Assembly (NCBI RefSeq): GCF_002217405.1
Contig: NZ_MUHE01000021.1
Location: 51,954 to 98,164, forward strand
Direction of reading: 5' to 3'
Source: Flavobacterium psychrophilum DSM 3660 = ATCC 49418
GTDB taxonomy: Bacteria > Bacteroidota > Bacteroidia > Flavobacteriales > Flavobacteriaceae
Length of the DNA: 46,211 nt
Under the pieces are notes generated by a model. It saw nothing but the letters and a program-made list of their open reading frames with translations, did no database searches and had not been told where the DNA came from. The position numbers and the translations under genes were made by a program. Positions within the stretch are counted from its first letter, which is position 1; every line of letters begins with the position of its first letter. Below, piece after piece: positions 15,658-23,911 of this stretch.

Positions 15658-17412
15658 ATGGAAGCGCATTTCGAAAGCAACCCGCTGATTAACAGATTGC
15701 CAAAACATTTAAAACAGTTTATAAAGCCACAAGATTATAGCGAATATACACCTATAAACCAAGCTGTATGGCGCTATGTGATGCGCAAAAATGTAAATTA
15801 TCTGTCTAAAGTTGCTCACGAATCATATCTTGTAGGATTAGAAAAAACAGGCTTAGAAATAAATAATATCCCAAATATGTACGGCATGAACCGAATTTTA
15901 AAAGAAATTGGTTGGGCCGCTGTTGCCGTTGACGGATTTATTCCACCCAATGCATTTATGGAATTTCAAGCTTATAATGTCCTTGTTATTGCTGCAGATA
16001 TCAGACAATTAGAACACATAGAATACACCCCCGCACCAGATATTATTCACGAAGGCGCAGGTCACGCACCTATTATTGCCAATCCTGAATATGCCGAATA
16101 TTTACGCCGTTTTGGCGAAATAGGTTGCAAAGCAATCTCATCATCACGTGATTACGAAATGTACGAAGCGGTGCGGTTATTATCTATAGTAAAAGAAGCC
16201 GAAGGTACCCCTCAAGCCGAAATCGATGCTGCCGAAAGGCAAGTAGAATTCTTGCAAAATAATATGGGCGAAATGTCAGAAATGTCGCAAATAAGAAACT
16301 TACACTGGTGGACTGTTGAGTATGGTTTAATAGGAACCATAGAAACCCCCAAAATATATGGCGCAGGTTTGCTCTCATCTATTGGCGAAAGTGCTTGGTG
16401 CATGACAGATAATGTAATTAAAATCCCATATTCTATCGATGCGGTAAACCAAAGTTTCGATATTACAAAACCACAACCTCAGCTTTTTGTGATACCCGAT
16501 TTTTCGTATTTAAGTGAAGTTTTAGAAGAGTTTGCAAACAAAATGGCTTTAAGAACTGGCGGATTATCTGGTATTCAAAAACTAATTAATTCGAAAGCCA
16601 TTGGGACAATAGAGTTAAGTACTGGATTGCAAATTTCGGGTTTATTTGCAAATGTTATTGAAGACCAAGGGAAACCAATCTATGTACAAACCACAGGAAA
16701 AACAGCTTTATCTTATAGAGAAAAAGAATTAGTTGGTCACGGTACCTCTTATCATGCGGAAGGTTTTGGAAGCCCAATAGGGAAGCTAAAAGGAATTAAT
16801 CTGGCTATCGAAGATATGAGTCCGAGAGATTTAAAAGCTTACGATATTTATGAATCAGGAAAGGTAACACTAGAATTTGAAGGAAATATTGTAGTTTCTG
16901 GAGAAATTATTACAGGTTCACGCAATTTGCAAGGCGAAATTATATTAATTAGTTTCAAAAATTGTACGGTTACTCATGGCGAAACCATTTTGTTTCAGCC
17001 AGAATGGGGAATTTATGATATGGCGGTTGGCAAAAAAGTAATTTCAGCTTTTTCTGGACCAGCAGATGTGCAAAGTTTTAATATGATTACACATATTCCA
17101 TCATCTCAAACAATAAAGGCTAAAAAAACACCCGAACGTCATGAGTTAGAAGGCTTGTATGAAAATGTTAGAAATATTCGTGAAGGAAAATCGACCCATT
17201 TATCGCTAGAAGATACTTTTGGAAAATTGCTCGAAAACCACCCTAAAGATTGGTTGCTTTCGGTAGAAATTGTAGAATTAGTACAGGCTAAAGATACCGT
17301 TCTTAGCTCAAAAATAATTTCACATTTAGAAAGTTTGAAGAACTCTAGACCCGAAGTAAAAAAATTAATTAGCAATGGTTTAGAACTAATTTTCGAAAAA
17401 GAATCGGTATAA
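15658..17412 (+). CDS. phhA: Aromatic amino acid hydroxylase (phenylalanine 4-monooxygenase-like), extended form
   Basis: Non-haem iron, tetrahydrobiopterin-dependent monooxygenase that hydroxylates phenylalanine to tyrosine. The catalytic domain is in the first 300 residues. The iron triad is visible as H131 and H136 in DIIHEGAGHAP and E221 in HWWTVEYGL. At 584 aa it is about twice the size of the usual bacterial enzyme (near 260-300 aa). Residues 300-584 form an extra C-terminal region with beta-rich segments (GKVTLEFEGNIVVSGEI) and no family I recognise. The long form is known to me from Bacteroidetes. Substrate could also be tryptophan or tyrosine. A -7-like TAAATTTA lies at 15626. It ends 3 bp from the convergent DUF4230 gene. 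Confidence 0.88.
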   Translation: MEAHFESNPLINRLPKHLKQFIKPQDYSEYTPINQAVWRYVMRKNVNYLSKVAHESYLVGLEKTGLEINNIPNMYGMNRILKEIGWAAVAVDGFIPPNAFMEFQAYNVLVIAADIRQLEHIEYTPAPDIIHEGAGHAPIIANPEYAEYLRRFGEIGCKAISSSRDYEMYEAVRLLSIVKEAEGTPQAEIDAAERQVEFLQNNMGEMSEMSQIRNLHWWTVEYGLIGTIETPKIYGAGLLSSIGESAWCMTDNVIKIPYSIDAVNQSFDITKPQPQLFVIPDFSYLSEVLEEFANKMALRTGGLSGIQKLINSKAIGTIELSTGLQISGLFANVIEDQGKPIYVQTTGKTALSYREKELVGHGTSYHAEGFGSPIGKLKGINLAIEDMSPRDLKAYDIYESGKVTLEFEGNIVVSGEIITGSRNLQGEIILISFKNCTVTHGETILFQPEWGIYDMAVGKKVISAFSGPADVQSFNMITHIPSSQTIKAKKTPERHELEGLYENVRNIREGKSTHLSLEDTFGKLLENHPKDWLLSVEIVELVQAKDTVLSSKIISHLESLKNSRPEVKKLISNGLELIFEKESV

Positions 17413-17415
17413 GAA

Positions 17416-18036
17416 TCACGACTTTATTTTCGAAGAAAAATCACTTTCTTTTCCAATAATATTTCCTTCGTATTGTAATTTCCAACCCATACTGTTGGTT
17501 AGAATTAGCATTTTAGACAATTCAGAGATTAATCGATTTTGAGCATTAGATTTCAAAGTCGATTTTTCTATTTTATTTGCTAAACTTGTCTTAGCTTGTT
17601 TGTTTATTTTGTTATAATCATCGCCAGTAAAAGGGTTTAGTTTGCTTTGATCTACGTCGTAAAACTGAATGTCTGGAGAAATTTTTATCTCTTCTTTTGG
17701 GATATTAAGAATGGTAATTATTTTGTTTTTTTCATCAATATCATATTTCATTTCATGTAAATTATACGCAACAGTCACATCGGCATTTACTATAATTAAT
17801 GCTTTTTTGTCGAAAGAAATCATACCTCCAAAATAAGTGTTTTGGTCTTTATAGGTAAGTACCTCGGCAAAATGGCCTTCGGTAACAACCAGTTTTCCTA
17901 CATTTACAATTTGTTGTTGAATTAGTGCTGTGCTGTTTTCTAAGCTCGAATGGTCCTCTTTTTTAAACGTACAAAACTTAAATAAAAACACAACTATAAT
18001 GATTAAAACTATTCCGGTAATGATTCTGTTTCGCAT
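17416..18036 (-). CDS. DUF4230 family membrane-anchored protein
   Basis: 206 residues. Residues 5-21 are a single N-terminal membrane anchor (IITGIVLIIIVVFLFKF), leaving the rest outside the cytoplasm. The body carries the DUF4230 pattern: a LVVTEGHFAEVLTY strand, then KALIIVNADVTVAYNLHEM and a C-terminal helix near LILTNSMGWKL. Function unknown. Its start is 2 bp after the stop of the GSCFA gene on the same strand, so the two form an operon. The stop codon lies 3 bp from the stop of the convergent hydroxylase gene, with no terminator in between. Confidence 0.82.
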   Translation of the reverse strand: MRNRIITGIVLIIIVVFLFKFCTFKKEDHSSLENSTALIQQQIVNVGKLVVTEGHFAEVLTYKDQNTYFGGMISFDKKALIIVNADVTVAYNLHEMKYDIDEKNKIITILNIPKEEIKISPDIQFYDVDQSKLNPFTGDDYNKINKQAKTSLANKIEKSTLKSNAQNRLISELSKMLILTNSMGWKLQYEGNIIGKESDFSSKIKS

Positions 18037-18038
18037 AA

Positions 18039-18989
18039 TTAAAATTTCATGAATGGATATATGACTACAAGTTTAGTAATTTTATCTCGAAGTTTCGATA
18101 AAAATTGTTGGTGAGAATCAGATTGCGAATGAAACGGTTTATGGTGTAGTCCTTTTTGAATATCACAAACCTGTTGCATGGTAGCAAATTCTTTTGAATC
18201 GATATAATTCTCGAAAAAACGAATCCAAATATAATTGATCGCCGTTTGGTTTGGATGCAACATATCTTCGGTATAAAAACGATAATCCCGTAGTTCATCT
18301 ATCATGATTTCGAAACTTGGAAAGTAATTGATAATTGATAATTGACAGTTTGCAACTTTGTGAATTGCAGAAATTAAATGCGATTTGCTTAGTGTATTTT
18401 CTGCAAAGCCATCTTTAATATGGCGAACGGGAGAAACTGTAAAAATAAATTTGGCTTCTTTGTTTATTTCAGTAATTAAAGTGACTATGTTTTGTAAACT
18501 TTTATTGATGGTTTCTATCGGAAGTAATTCTTTTGTAAACTGTTTTTGTGGTACTTTATGGCAATTGGCAACAATTTCATTGGTTCCTATATCTCTATAA
18601 ACCCAAGCTGTTCCTAGCGTGATAATGAAGTGAGTTGCTTGGGTTATTTGTACATGTGTCGAATCGATTAATTCGTTTAAAGTTTTTAGAAACTCTTCTT
18701 TGTTTGGATTAGACAATTCTGAATGCACTTCATAGCAATGCCAAGATTGATTATGAAAAAAAATAGCTGCTTCGGTAAAATAGTGTTTGTGAATACTTCT
18801 AAAAATTAGTTTTTCGATAGCAACAGCATTAAAAATAATGCCAAACGGATTGACCGTATTTTGAAACTTGAAATACTCAAATTTTTTTGCCATATTTTCT
18901 GCAAAGCAAGAGCCTAAAGAAACTATTTTCGAATTATAGTTTATTAGATGATTACTTTTTGCAATAGCGATTGGAGTTGTAAATTGCAT
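18039..18989 (-). CDS. GSCFA domain protein (SGNH-like)
   Basis: 316 residues. The eponymous motif is visible as SLGSCFAENMAKKF at about 25-38, where the serine of GSCFA stands in the place of the SGNH hydrolase nucleophile. LGTAWVYRD and the C-terminal DMLHPNQTAINYIW, with the conserved D and H, complete the pattern. Probably an esterase or acyl/acetyltransferase acting on a polysaccharide or lipid, but the substrate is unknown. No signal peptide. It is the first gene of a two-gene operon with the DUF4230 gene. A -7-like TACTTTTG on the minus strand at 19004-19011 leaves a very short leader. Confidence 0.88.
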   Translation of the reverse strand: MQFTTPIAIAKSNHLINYNSKIVSLGSCFAENMAKKFEYFKFQNTVNPFGIIFNAVAIEKLIFRSIHKHYFTEAAIFFHNQSWHCYEVHSELSNPNKEEFLKTLNELIDSTHVQITQATHFIITLGTAWVYRDIGTNEIVANCHKVPQKQFTKELLPIETINKSLQNIVTLITEINKEAKFIFTVSPVRHIKDGFAENTLSKSHLISAIHKVANCQLSIINYFPSFEIMIDELRDYRFYTEDMLHPNQTAINYIWIRFFENYIDSKEFATMQQVCDIQKGLHHKPFHSQSDSHQQFLSKLRDKITKLVVIYPFMKF

Positions 18990-19029
18990 TCTCTTGTTTT
19001 AAACAAAAGTAGGGGAATATTTTATAAAA

Positions 19030-19064
19030 GAAAAACCCTTTCGGAGTTTGAGTTCTGAAAGGGC
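19030..19064 (-). terminator. Terminator of the 249-aa lipoprotein gene
   Basis: CCCTTTC (19036-19042) pairs with GAAAGGG (19057-19063), extended by four further pairs including a G-T, then five T on the minus strand. It lies 25 bp past the stop at 19089 and separates it from the GSCFA operon. Confidence 0.8.
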
Positions 19065-19088
19065 TAAAATTAACTTTAAAAACGAGTA

Positions 19089-19838
19089 CTAGTACTCAAA
19101 GATTGTCGTTCTTTTAAGAACGTTTGTTTCATCATATTTTTTTTGCGCTATAGGATAATCTTGTGCATTATATAAATATTGGTTTGTTGTAGTTCTTGTC
19201 GTTTGCGTCGATCCGATTTGTACAGTCGTTTCTTTAACAAGATTATTGGCGTTGCTCATTTCAGCATCTAATAATTTATTAAAACCTAAGATGTTTTTTG
19301 TTGCATTGTTTTTAGTGTCGTATTCATAAGTATAAATACTATTGTGTGTTCCAGCAGTTATTTCTTTTTTTACAATATTCCCGTTTAAAAAGGTTTCTTT
19401 TTTTGAATGTTCTGGAGTTTCAATACCTGTTTGCTTATTTTTAGCTGTTCTAATATAGGTAATTGTACCGTCTGTATTGTAAGTAAGTACGGTTTTATTT
19501 GTAGATGGTGAGTCTATTTCGTTTAAATCTATGATTTTTAACTTACCATTGTCATAAGTATAATCTGTTATCTGTGACGTTGCGTTATTGCTATAGCTTA
19601 TAATTTTGGTAACTATATCGCCAGTATACGTAAAAACTGTTTTTTTATAAGGATAAGTCACTGTAAGAAGTTTGTTGCCATCATAGGTTAGAATGCCAGT
19701 AACTCCTTCTTCAATAATTTTTTTAGGTAAAATATTGGTTGTGGTATTTTCAGGAGCTGTAGCTACTGTTGTATCGTCTTTAGAGCAAGAAATAAGAAGT
19801 AAGCTTAAAGCACAAAGGGTATAAAATGTTTTTTTCAT
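19089..19838 (-). CDS. Lipoprotein with RHS/YD-like beta repeats
   Basis: 249 residues with a lipoprotein signal peptide ending LLISC (lipobox cysteine at 18), followed by SKDD, which in Flavobacteriia would favour surface export because acidic residues follow the cysteine. The mature protein is a run of short Thr/Tyr/Asn-rich beta strands such as FTYTGDIVTKI and DYTYDNGKLKI, a pattern like YD/RHS repeats and DUF4595-type beta proteins. No catalytic residues. Function unknown. It faces away from the ABC exporter gene and is closed by its own terminator at 19030. Confidence 0.7.
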   Translation of the reverse strand: MKKTFYTLCALSLLLISCSKDDTTVATAPENTTTNILPKKIIEEGVTGILTYDGNKLLTVTYPYKKTVFTYTGDIVTKIISYSNNATSQITDYTYDNGKLKIIDLNEIDSPSTNKTVLTYNTDGTITYIRTAKNKQTGIETPEHSKKETFLNGNIVKKEITAGTHNSIYTYEYDTKNNATKNILGFNKLLDAEMSNANNLVKETTVQIGSTQTTRTTTNQYLYNAQDYPIAQKKYDETNVLKRTTIFEY

Positions 19839-19956
19839 AAAAAAAAATTAAGTTGCACAAAAATATAAAATAACAATAAGAAAAGCAATAGATTTTGTGA
19901 TTGAAAAAGAATACTACATCTTGTATTATAAATTTAAACAATTACAATCTATTTAC

Positions 19957-19964
19957 TACTTTTA
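19957..19964 (+). promoter_or_regulatory. -7-like element (TACTTTTA) that decides the ABC exporter start
   Basis: TAnnTTTA, one base off consensus. Transcription would begin near 19971, after the upstream in-frame start at 19897, so the ATG at 19984 is the usable start. Confidence 0.4.
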
Positions 19965-19983
19965 CTTCTTCAAAAAACAAAAG

Positions 19984-21738
19984 ATGAAACTCCTATATTC
20001 TTATTTAATAAAACATAAAACCTTGTTGCTTTTTGCTTTACTCATGGCTGCTATAAACATTTGTTTTAGTTTAAGTGATTCTATAATAACAGGTAAATTA
20101 ATGCAAGATTGCGGTGTGGGTATTGCAAAATACAAAGGACAAGAGCTTAATTTTATAAAAGCTGTTGGTTTCTGGATAGGGCTTTCCCTGGGGGCTGCCA
20201 TGATTTCTCGTATTACTAAAAATTTTCAGGATTATTTTACCAATTTAGTGATTCAACGTACTGGTGCCGAAATGTATACAGATGGGATTAAAAAGTCTTT
20301 AGACTTGCCTTACGAAGATTTTGAAGACCAGCGCAGCGGAGAAACATTAAGCAAATTACAAAAAGCACGTACCGATTCCGAAAAGTTAATTACCCTTTCT
20401 ATTTCATTAATATTTCAAACCATTATTGGATTTATTTTTGTTATTGTTTACATATCAAGAATAGATTATCGTATTGCTTTTGTATTCATATTAACAGCCC
20501 CAATTATTGCTTTTATTAGTTCTTTTTTAGGAAAAAAAATTAAAGTTGTTTCTAGAAGAATCGTACAACAAACCAATTCTCTTGCTGGATCTACAACCGA
20601 AAGTTTGAGAAATATCGAATTAGTAAAAAGTTTAGGTTTAACACAACAAGAGGAAAGTAGATTAAATTCGAACACGCATAAGATTTTAAAATTAGAAATA
20701 GAAAAAATTAGATTCATTAGAAGTTTAAGTTTTATTCAAGGTACAACGGTTCATTTTATGAGAACTTCTGTTGTTTTTACCCTATACTATTTCTTGTTTA
20801 GTCATAAAATAGTAGTAGGAGATTTACTTACTATGGTGTTCTTTACTTTTTTTATTTTCAATCCTTTGCAAGAATTGAGTGCCTTTATTATTGCTAAAAA
20901 TGAGACGAAAGTTTCGATGGAAAATTTCGAAAATTTATTAAAAGCAAAATCTGAATTTCGTCCAGAAAAACCTAAATCTATAGGAAAAATTTCTTCCTTA
21001 CAATTTTTAAATGTGAGTTTTAAGCACAAAACGGCAAAATTTTCGGCAGTCGAAAATATAGATTTTCATATCAATCAAGGAGAAACAGTAGCGTTTGTTG
21101 GTCCGTCTGGCGCAGGAAAAACAACTTTAGTTAAGTTGTTAGTAGGGTTGTATCCGCCCGCAGAGGGGCAAGTATTGTATAACGGCGTAAATTCTAACGA
21201 AATAGATTTGTTAGATTTGCGTAGGCAATTGGGATTTGTAACGCAAGATGCACAATTGTTTTCAGGAACTATTCGTGAAAATTTATTGTTTGTAAAGCCA
21301 GATGCTACCAATGAAGAGCTATATGATGCACTAAACCGTGCAAGTTGCGAAAATTTATTAAACCGTGCCGAAGACGGATTAAATTCGACCATTGGGGAAG
21401 GCGGTATTAAAGTTTCTGGTGGCGAAAAACAACGTTTATCTATTGCTCGTGCCATATTAAGAAATCCAAATTTATTAATTTTTGACGAAGCAACTTCTGC
21501 ATTAGATTCGATCACAGAAGAAGAAATAAATACTACCATTAGAAATATTTCAGATCAAAACCGAATTACGGTTCTTATTGCGCATCGATTATCTACAATC
21601 ATGCACGCTGATAGAATATTTGTTCTAGAACAAGGAAAAATTATCGAGCAAGGTAAACATGAAGATTTGTTGCTAGAAAAAGGTTTGTATTATGCCATGT
21701 GGAGACAACAAATTGGGGAAAGAAAAAGTGTAACCTAG
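19984..21738 (+). CDS. ABC transporter, fused permease and ATPase (type IV exporter)
   Basis: Half-transporter of 584 aa: six predicted membrane helices in the first 320 residues, then a nucleotide-binding domain. Walker A GPSGAGKTT, Q-loop FVTQDAQLFSG, signature VSGGEKQR, Walker B LLIFDEATSALD and H-loop IAHRLST are all intact, so it should be active as a homodimer. This layout exports lipids, drugs or peptides; the substrate cannot be told. The start is placed at ATG 19984 because the open frame upstream to 19897 would put residues before a probable promoter element and adds an uncharacteristic Tyr/Lys-rich tail. Single gene, ended by the hairpin at 21849. Confidence 0.92.
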   Translation: MKLLYSYLIKHKTLLLFALLMAAINICFSLSDSIITGKLMQDCGVGIAKYKGQELNFIKAVGFWIGLSLGAAMISRITKNFQDYFTNLVIQRTGAEMYTDGIKKSLDLPYEDFEDQRSGETLSKLQKARTDSEKLITLSISLIFQTIIGFIFVIVYISRIDYRIAFVFILTAPIIAFISSFLGKKIKVVSRRIVQQTNSLAGSTTESLRNIELVKSLGLTQQEESRLNSNTHKILKLEIEKIRFIRSLSFIQGTTVHFMRTSVVFTLYYFLFSHKIVVGDLLTMVFFTFFIFNPLQELSAFIIAKNETKVSMENFENLLKAKSEFRPEKPKSIGKISSLQFLNVSFKHKTAKFSAVENIDFHINQGETVAFVGPSGAGKTTLVKLLVGLYPPAEGQVLYNGVNSNEIDLLDLRRQLGFVTQDAQLFSGTIRENLLFVKPDATNEELYDALNRASCENLLNRAEDGLNSTIGEGGIKVSGGEKQRLSIARAILRNPNLLIFDEATSALDSITEEEINTTIRNISDQNRITVLIAHRLSTIMHADRIFVLEQGKIIEQGKHEDLLLEKGLYYAMWRQQIGERKSVT

Positions 21739-21848
21739 TTTAAATTTGTTCTTGTCTTGTGTTGTACTAAGTCAAACGATCCTTTTTAACTGAAACGTAT
21801 GTTTTTAAGGCATCAAAATTTTACAACTTTGAACTTAACCCAAAAATA

Positions 21849-21887
21849 AACCTCGCTTAAAACGGATTAAACGAGGCTGTTTTTTTA
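21849..21887 (+). terminator. Terminator of the ABC exporter gene
   Basis: CCTCG (21851-21855) pairs with CGAGG (21872-21876), with four more pairs past one mismatch, then CTG and seven T. Confidence 0.7.
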
Positions 21888-21920
21888 TGGTTTTTGTAAA
21901 TGTTTTTCAAAAATTTAGGG

Positions 21921-21953
21921 TTGTGCAACAGCTACCGCTGTTATAGCCAGTGC
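21921..21953. repeat. Hairpin element at the 3' end of the ABC-3C operon
   Basis: AACAGC (21927-21932), TACC loop, GCTGTT (21937-21942), beginning 12 bp past the ATPase stop codon. No T run follows on the minus strand, so it is not a standard terminator. On the minus strand it reads GGCTATAACAGCGGTAGCTG, loosely similar in layout to the element after the toxin gene at 37411. Confidence 0.4.
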
Positions 21954-23693
21954 TTAATTTTCTTCTGAATTTTCAATTCTAAATAATTTATCTACTTGCG
22001 ATAATTTCACAACAAAATATTCCTCTTTGTTCAATTCATCAGGTAGCTTATCTTGCAAAATTGACGCAACAAATTGAATATTTGTCTTATCAACTAGTTC
22101 TGCAATTTTTACTAATTGATTATTGTGCATTAATTCCTTTTTATCATTTAGTAAAAAATGCAATGTTGGAATATTTTCTGTGTCTGCAAACATAACATAT
22201 GCAATATCAAAACAAGAAATTTCACCTTGCTTTTTTCCAGAACTAAAATTAGTATTAAAAGCACTAAATTTATATAGTCTTTGACGTTTTTTATTAGTTA
22301 CTATATCATATTTTAATGCATATTGTTCTCCATAAAGCGTTTCAGAAACATTTGCAAAAAAGCTATTGAATTTTTTTAATTGACTTTTTACTTTTAATTC
22401 AAATTCTTCTGAAAACAATGTATCATCAATTTTCTCTAATAATTGATTCAAATCTTTCATTTCATCCTCAACTTCATTCAGTTGTTGAATAATATTTTCA
22501 TATTCTCCTTTTTTTCTATATTTTTCATTAAGGTCAAGAATTAAAATTTCAAGTTCTTCAAATGATTCACTTTTCGATATTATTTGTGATTGAGATTTTT
22601 CTTTTATTAATAAGCTTTGTAGTTCAAAAGATTTAGAACTAATTTTTTTTTCAAGTTCTGGCATTTCTTTTTTAATGAATTCAACTTTTTCATTAATCAT
22701 TTGGTTATGATAATTCACTAAATCATCAAAAGATTTTTGAATGCCTTCTATTCTTTGTGTAGCTTGTTGATATATAGCTTGTAATTGTTGTATGTCAATA
22801 TCTGAAAAGTTTGATTTTAAATCAATTTCAGCTTCATTTATTAAGTCTCTCTTTATTTTTAAATTTGTTAATTCTGAACTTGTTTTATTAATTTGATATT
22901 TTATTTGATTTAATTTGTCTAAATCAGCTTCAAAATTTTCATTCAAATTAAAATTTGATTTTCTAATATTTAGTTTTTCAATATCATTTTCAATAATTGC
23001 TAAAGTTGTCTCATAAGCAGTTTTTGTTTGAGATTTTTCAAGTCTGACTCTAAAAGAATCTTCTTGTTTTAATTTGGCTATTAAATTTTGTTTTTCATTT
23101 CCTTTACCAAAATCAATTCCTAGCATAAAAAGATGCAAAGTTTCATATTCAGCATCAGATGTATACTTGTCTAATGTTCTAAGAGTACTGTTTATATTTT
23201 CATCTTTGTATCTAATATTATGAGATATTATTTGTCTAAATGTTGGCTTTTCGGAATTATGATTTGGAAAAATTAAATTTAATAATTCAATCTCAAATTC
23301 ATCCTCGGTATAATTCTTTTCATTAATTCTTCTAATTATTTGATTGCTTGATAAAAAATTTCTTTGAATTGTAACTTCTGTTGAATCTGAAACATCTAAA
23401 TCATCTTTTAAAATTAATGTTATTAAAATATTTTGATCTCTTAAATACTCTTTTACTAACAGATTTTCTTCTTTTTTTGAATCAGGATCTACATAAATAC
23501 CTTTTGCATTAGCACCTAGACAAAAATCAATTAATTGCAAAACAGTAGTCTTGCCAACACTATTACCTGTTTCGGTTCCATCCGACAATTCATTTTCTTG
23601 TGTTTCATCAATAATAAGATTCATTCCTTTACGGAAATTAATTTCTCTTATGAGATTACTGTTAGAAGTTATTTTTAATGATTTTAAGAACAT
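21954..23693 (-). CDS. ABC-3C system ATPase (DUF2326, SMC-like)
   Basis: 579-residue SMC/Rad50-like ATPase, the third gene of an ABC-three-component operon. Walker A is TGNSVGKTT at 42-50. Residues about 200-430 are a long coiled coil rich in Lys, Glu, Asn and Leu. The ABC signature region reads SSGKKQGEIS, followed by FDIAYVMFAD and a Walker-B-like FLLNDKKELM, in which the aspartate is not followed by the usual glutamate. This fits DUF2326. Such ATPases are thought to sense nucleic-acid structures and control an effector. Its start overlaps the middle-component gene by 10 bp, pointing to coupled translation. Visibly very AT-rich, more so than its neighbours. The family is known from comparative genomics; activity here is inferred. 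Confidence 0.88.
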   Translation of the reverse strand: MFLKSLKITSNSNLIREINFRKGMNLIIDETQENELSDGTETGNSVGKTTVLQLIDFCLGANAKGIYVDPDSKKEENLLVKEYLRDQNILITLILKDDLDVSDSTEVTIQRNFLSSNQIIRRINEKNYTEDEFEIELLNLIFPNHNSEKPTFRQIISHNIRYKDENINSTLRTLDKYTSDAEYETLHLFMLGIDFGKGNEKQNLIAKLKQEDSFRVRLEKSQTKTAYETTLAIIENDIEKLNIRKSNFNLNENFEADLDKLNQIKYQINKTSSELTNLKIKRDLINEAEIDLKSNFSDIDIQQLQAIYQQATQRIEGIQKSFDDLVNYHNQMINEKVEFIKKEMPELEKKISSKSFELQSLLIKEKSQSQIISKSESFEELEILILDLNEKYRKKGEYENIIQQLNEVEDEMKDLNQLLEKIDDTLFSEEFELKVKSQLKKFNSFFANVSETLYGEQYALKYDIVTNKKRQRLYKFSAFNTNFSSGKKQGEISCFDIAYVMFADTENIPTLHFLLNDKKELMHNNQLVKIAELVDKTNIQFVASILQDKLPDELNKEEYFVVKLSQVDKLFRIENSEEN

Positions 23694-23911
23694 AATATAA
23701 TTTTACCTTTAGAATTTATTTTTGCGACATCAATAAGATATAACCAATCTAAACATAAGATAAATATTGAAAATGACATATTTATACTTTGTTTTACATT
23801 GTAATATAGTTCCAATATATTTTGAGAATTACTTTTTTGAAGTGATTTCAAAACAAATGCTCCATTATAATAGATGGAATTTTCTGGATGTATATTATCA
23901 GGAATTAGCAT
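23684..23911 (-). CDS. ABC-3C system middle component (MC6-like)
   Basis: A 75-residue protein. It opens MLIPDNIHPENSIYYNGAFV, which I associate with middle component 6 of ABC-three-component systems, then LELYYNVKQSINMSFSIFILCLDWLYLID, an alpha-helical stretch with a hydrophobic core rather than a true membrane segment. Middle components are small proteins that probably bridge the ATPase and the effector. Overlaps the upstream SMEK gene by 14 bp and the downstream ATPase gene by 10 bp, so all three are translationally coupled. ATG at 23909-23911. Confidence 0.82.
   Translation of the reverse strand: MLIPDNIHPENSIYYNGAFVLKSLQKSNSQNILELYYNVKQSINMSFSIFILCLDWLYLIDVAKINSKGKIILCS

Noticed and set aside
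19897..19983. Upstream start of the ABC exporter
   Set aside because: The added residues are Tyr/Lys-rich and unlike exporter N-termini, and a -7 element at 19957 lies within them.
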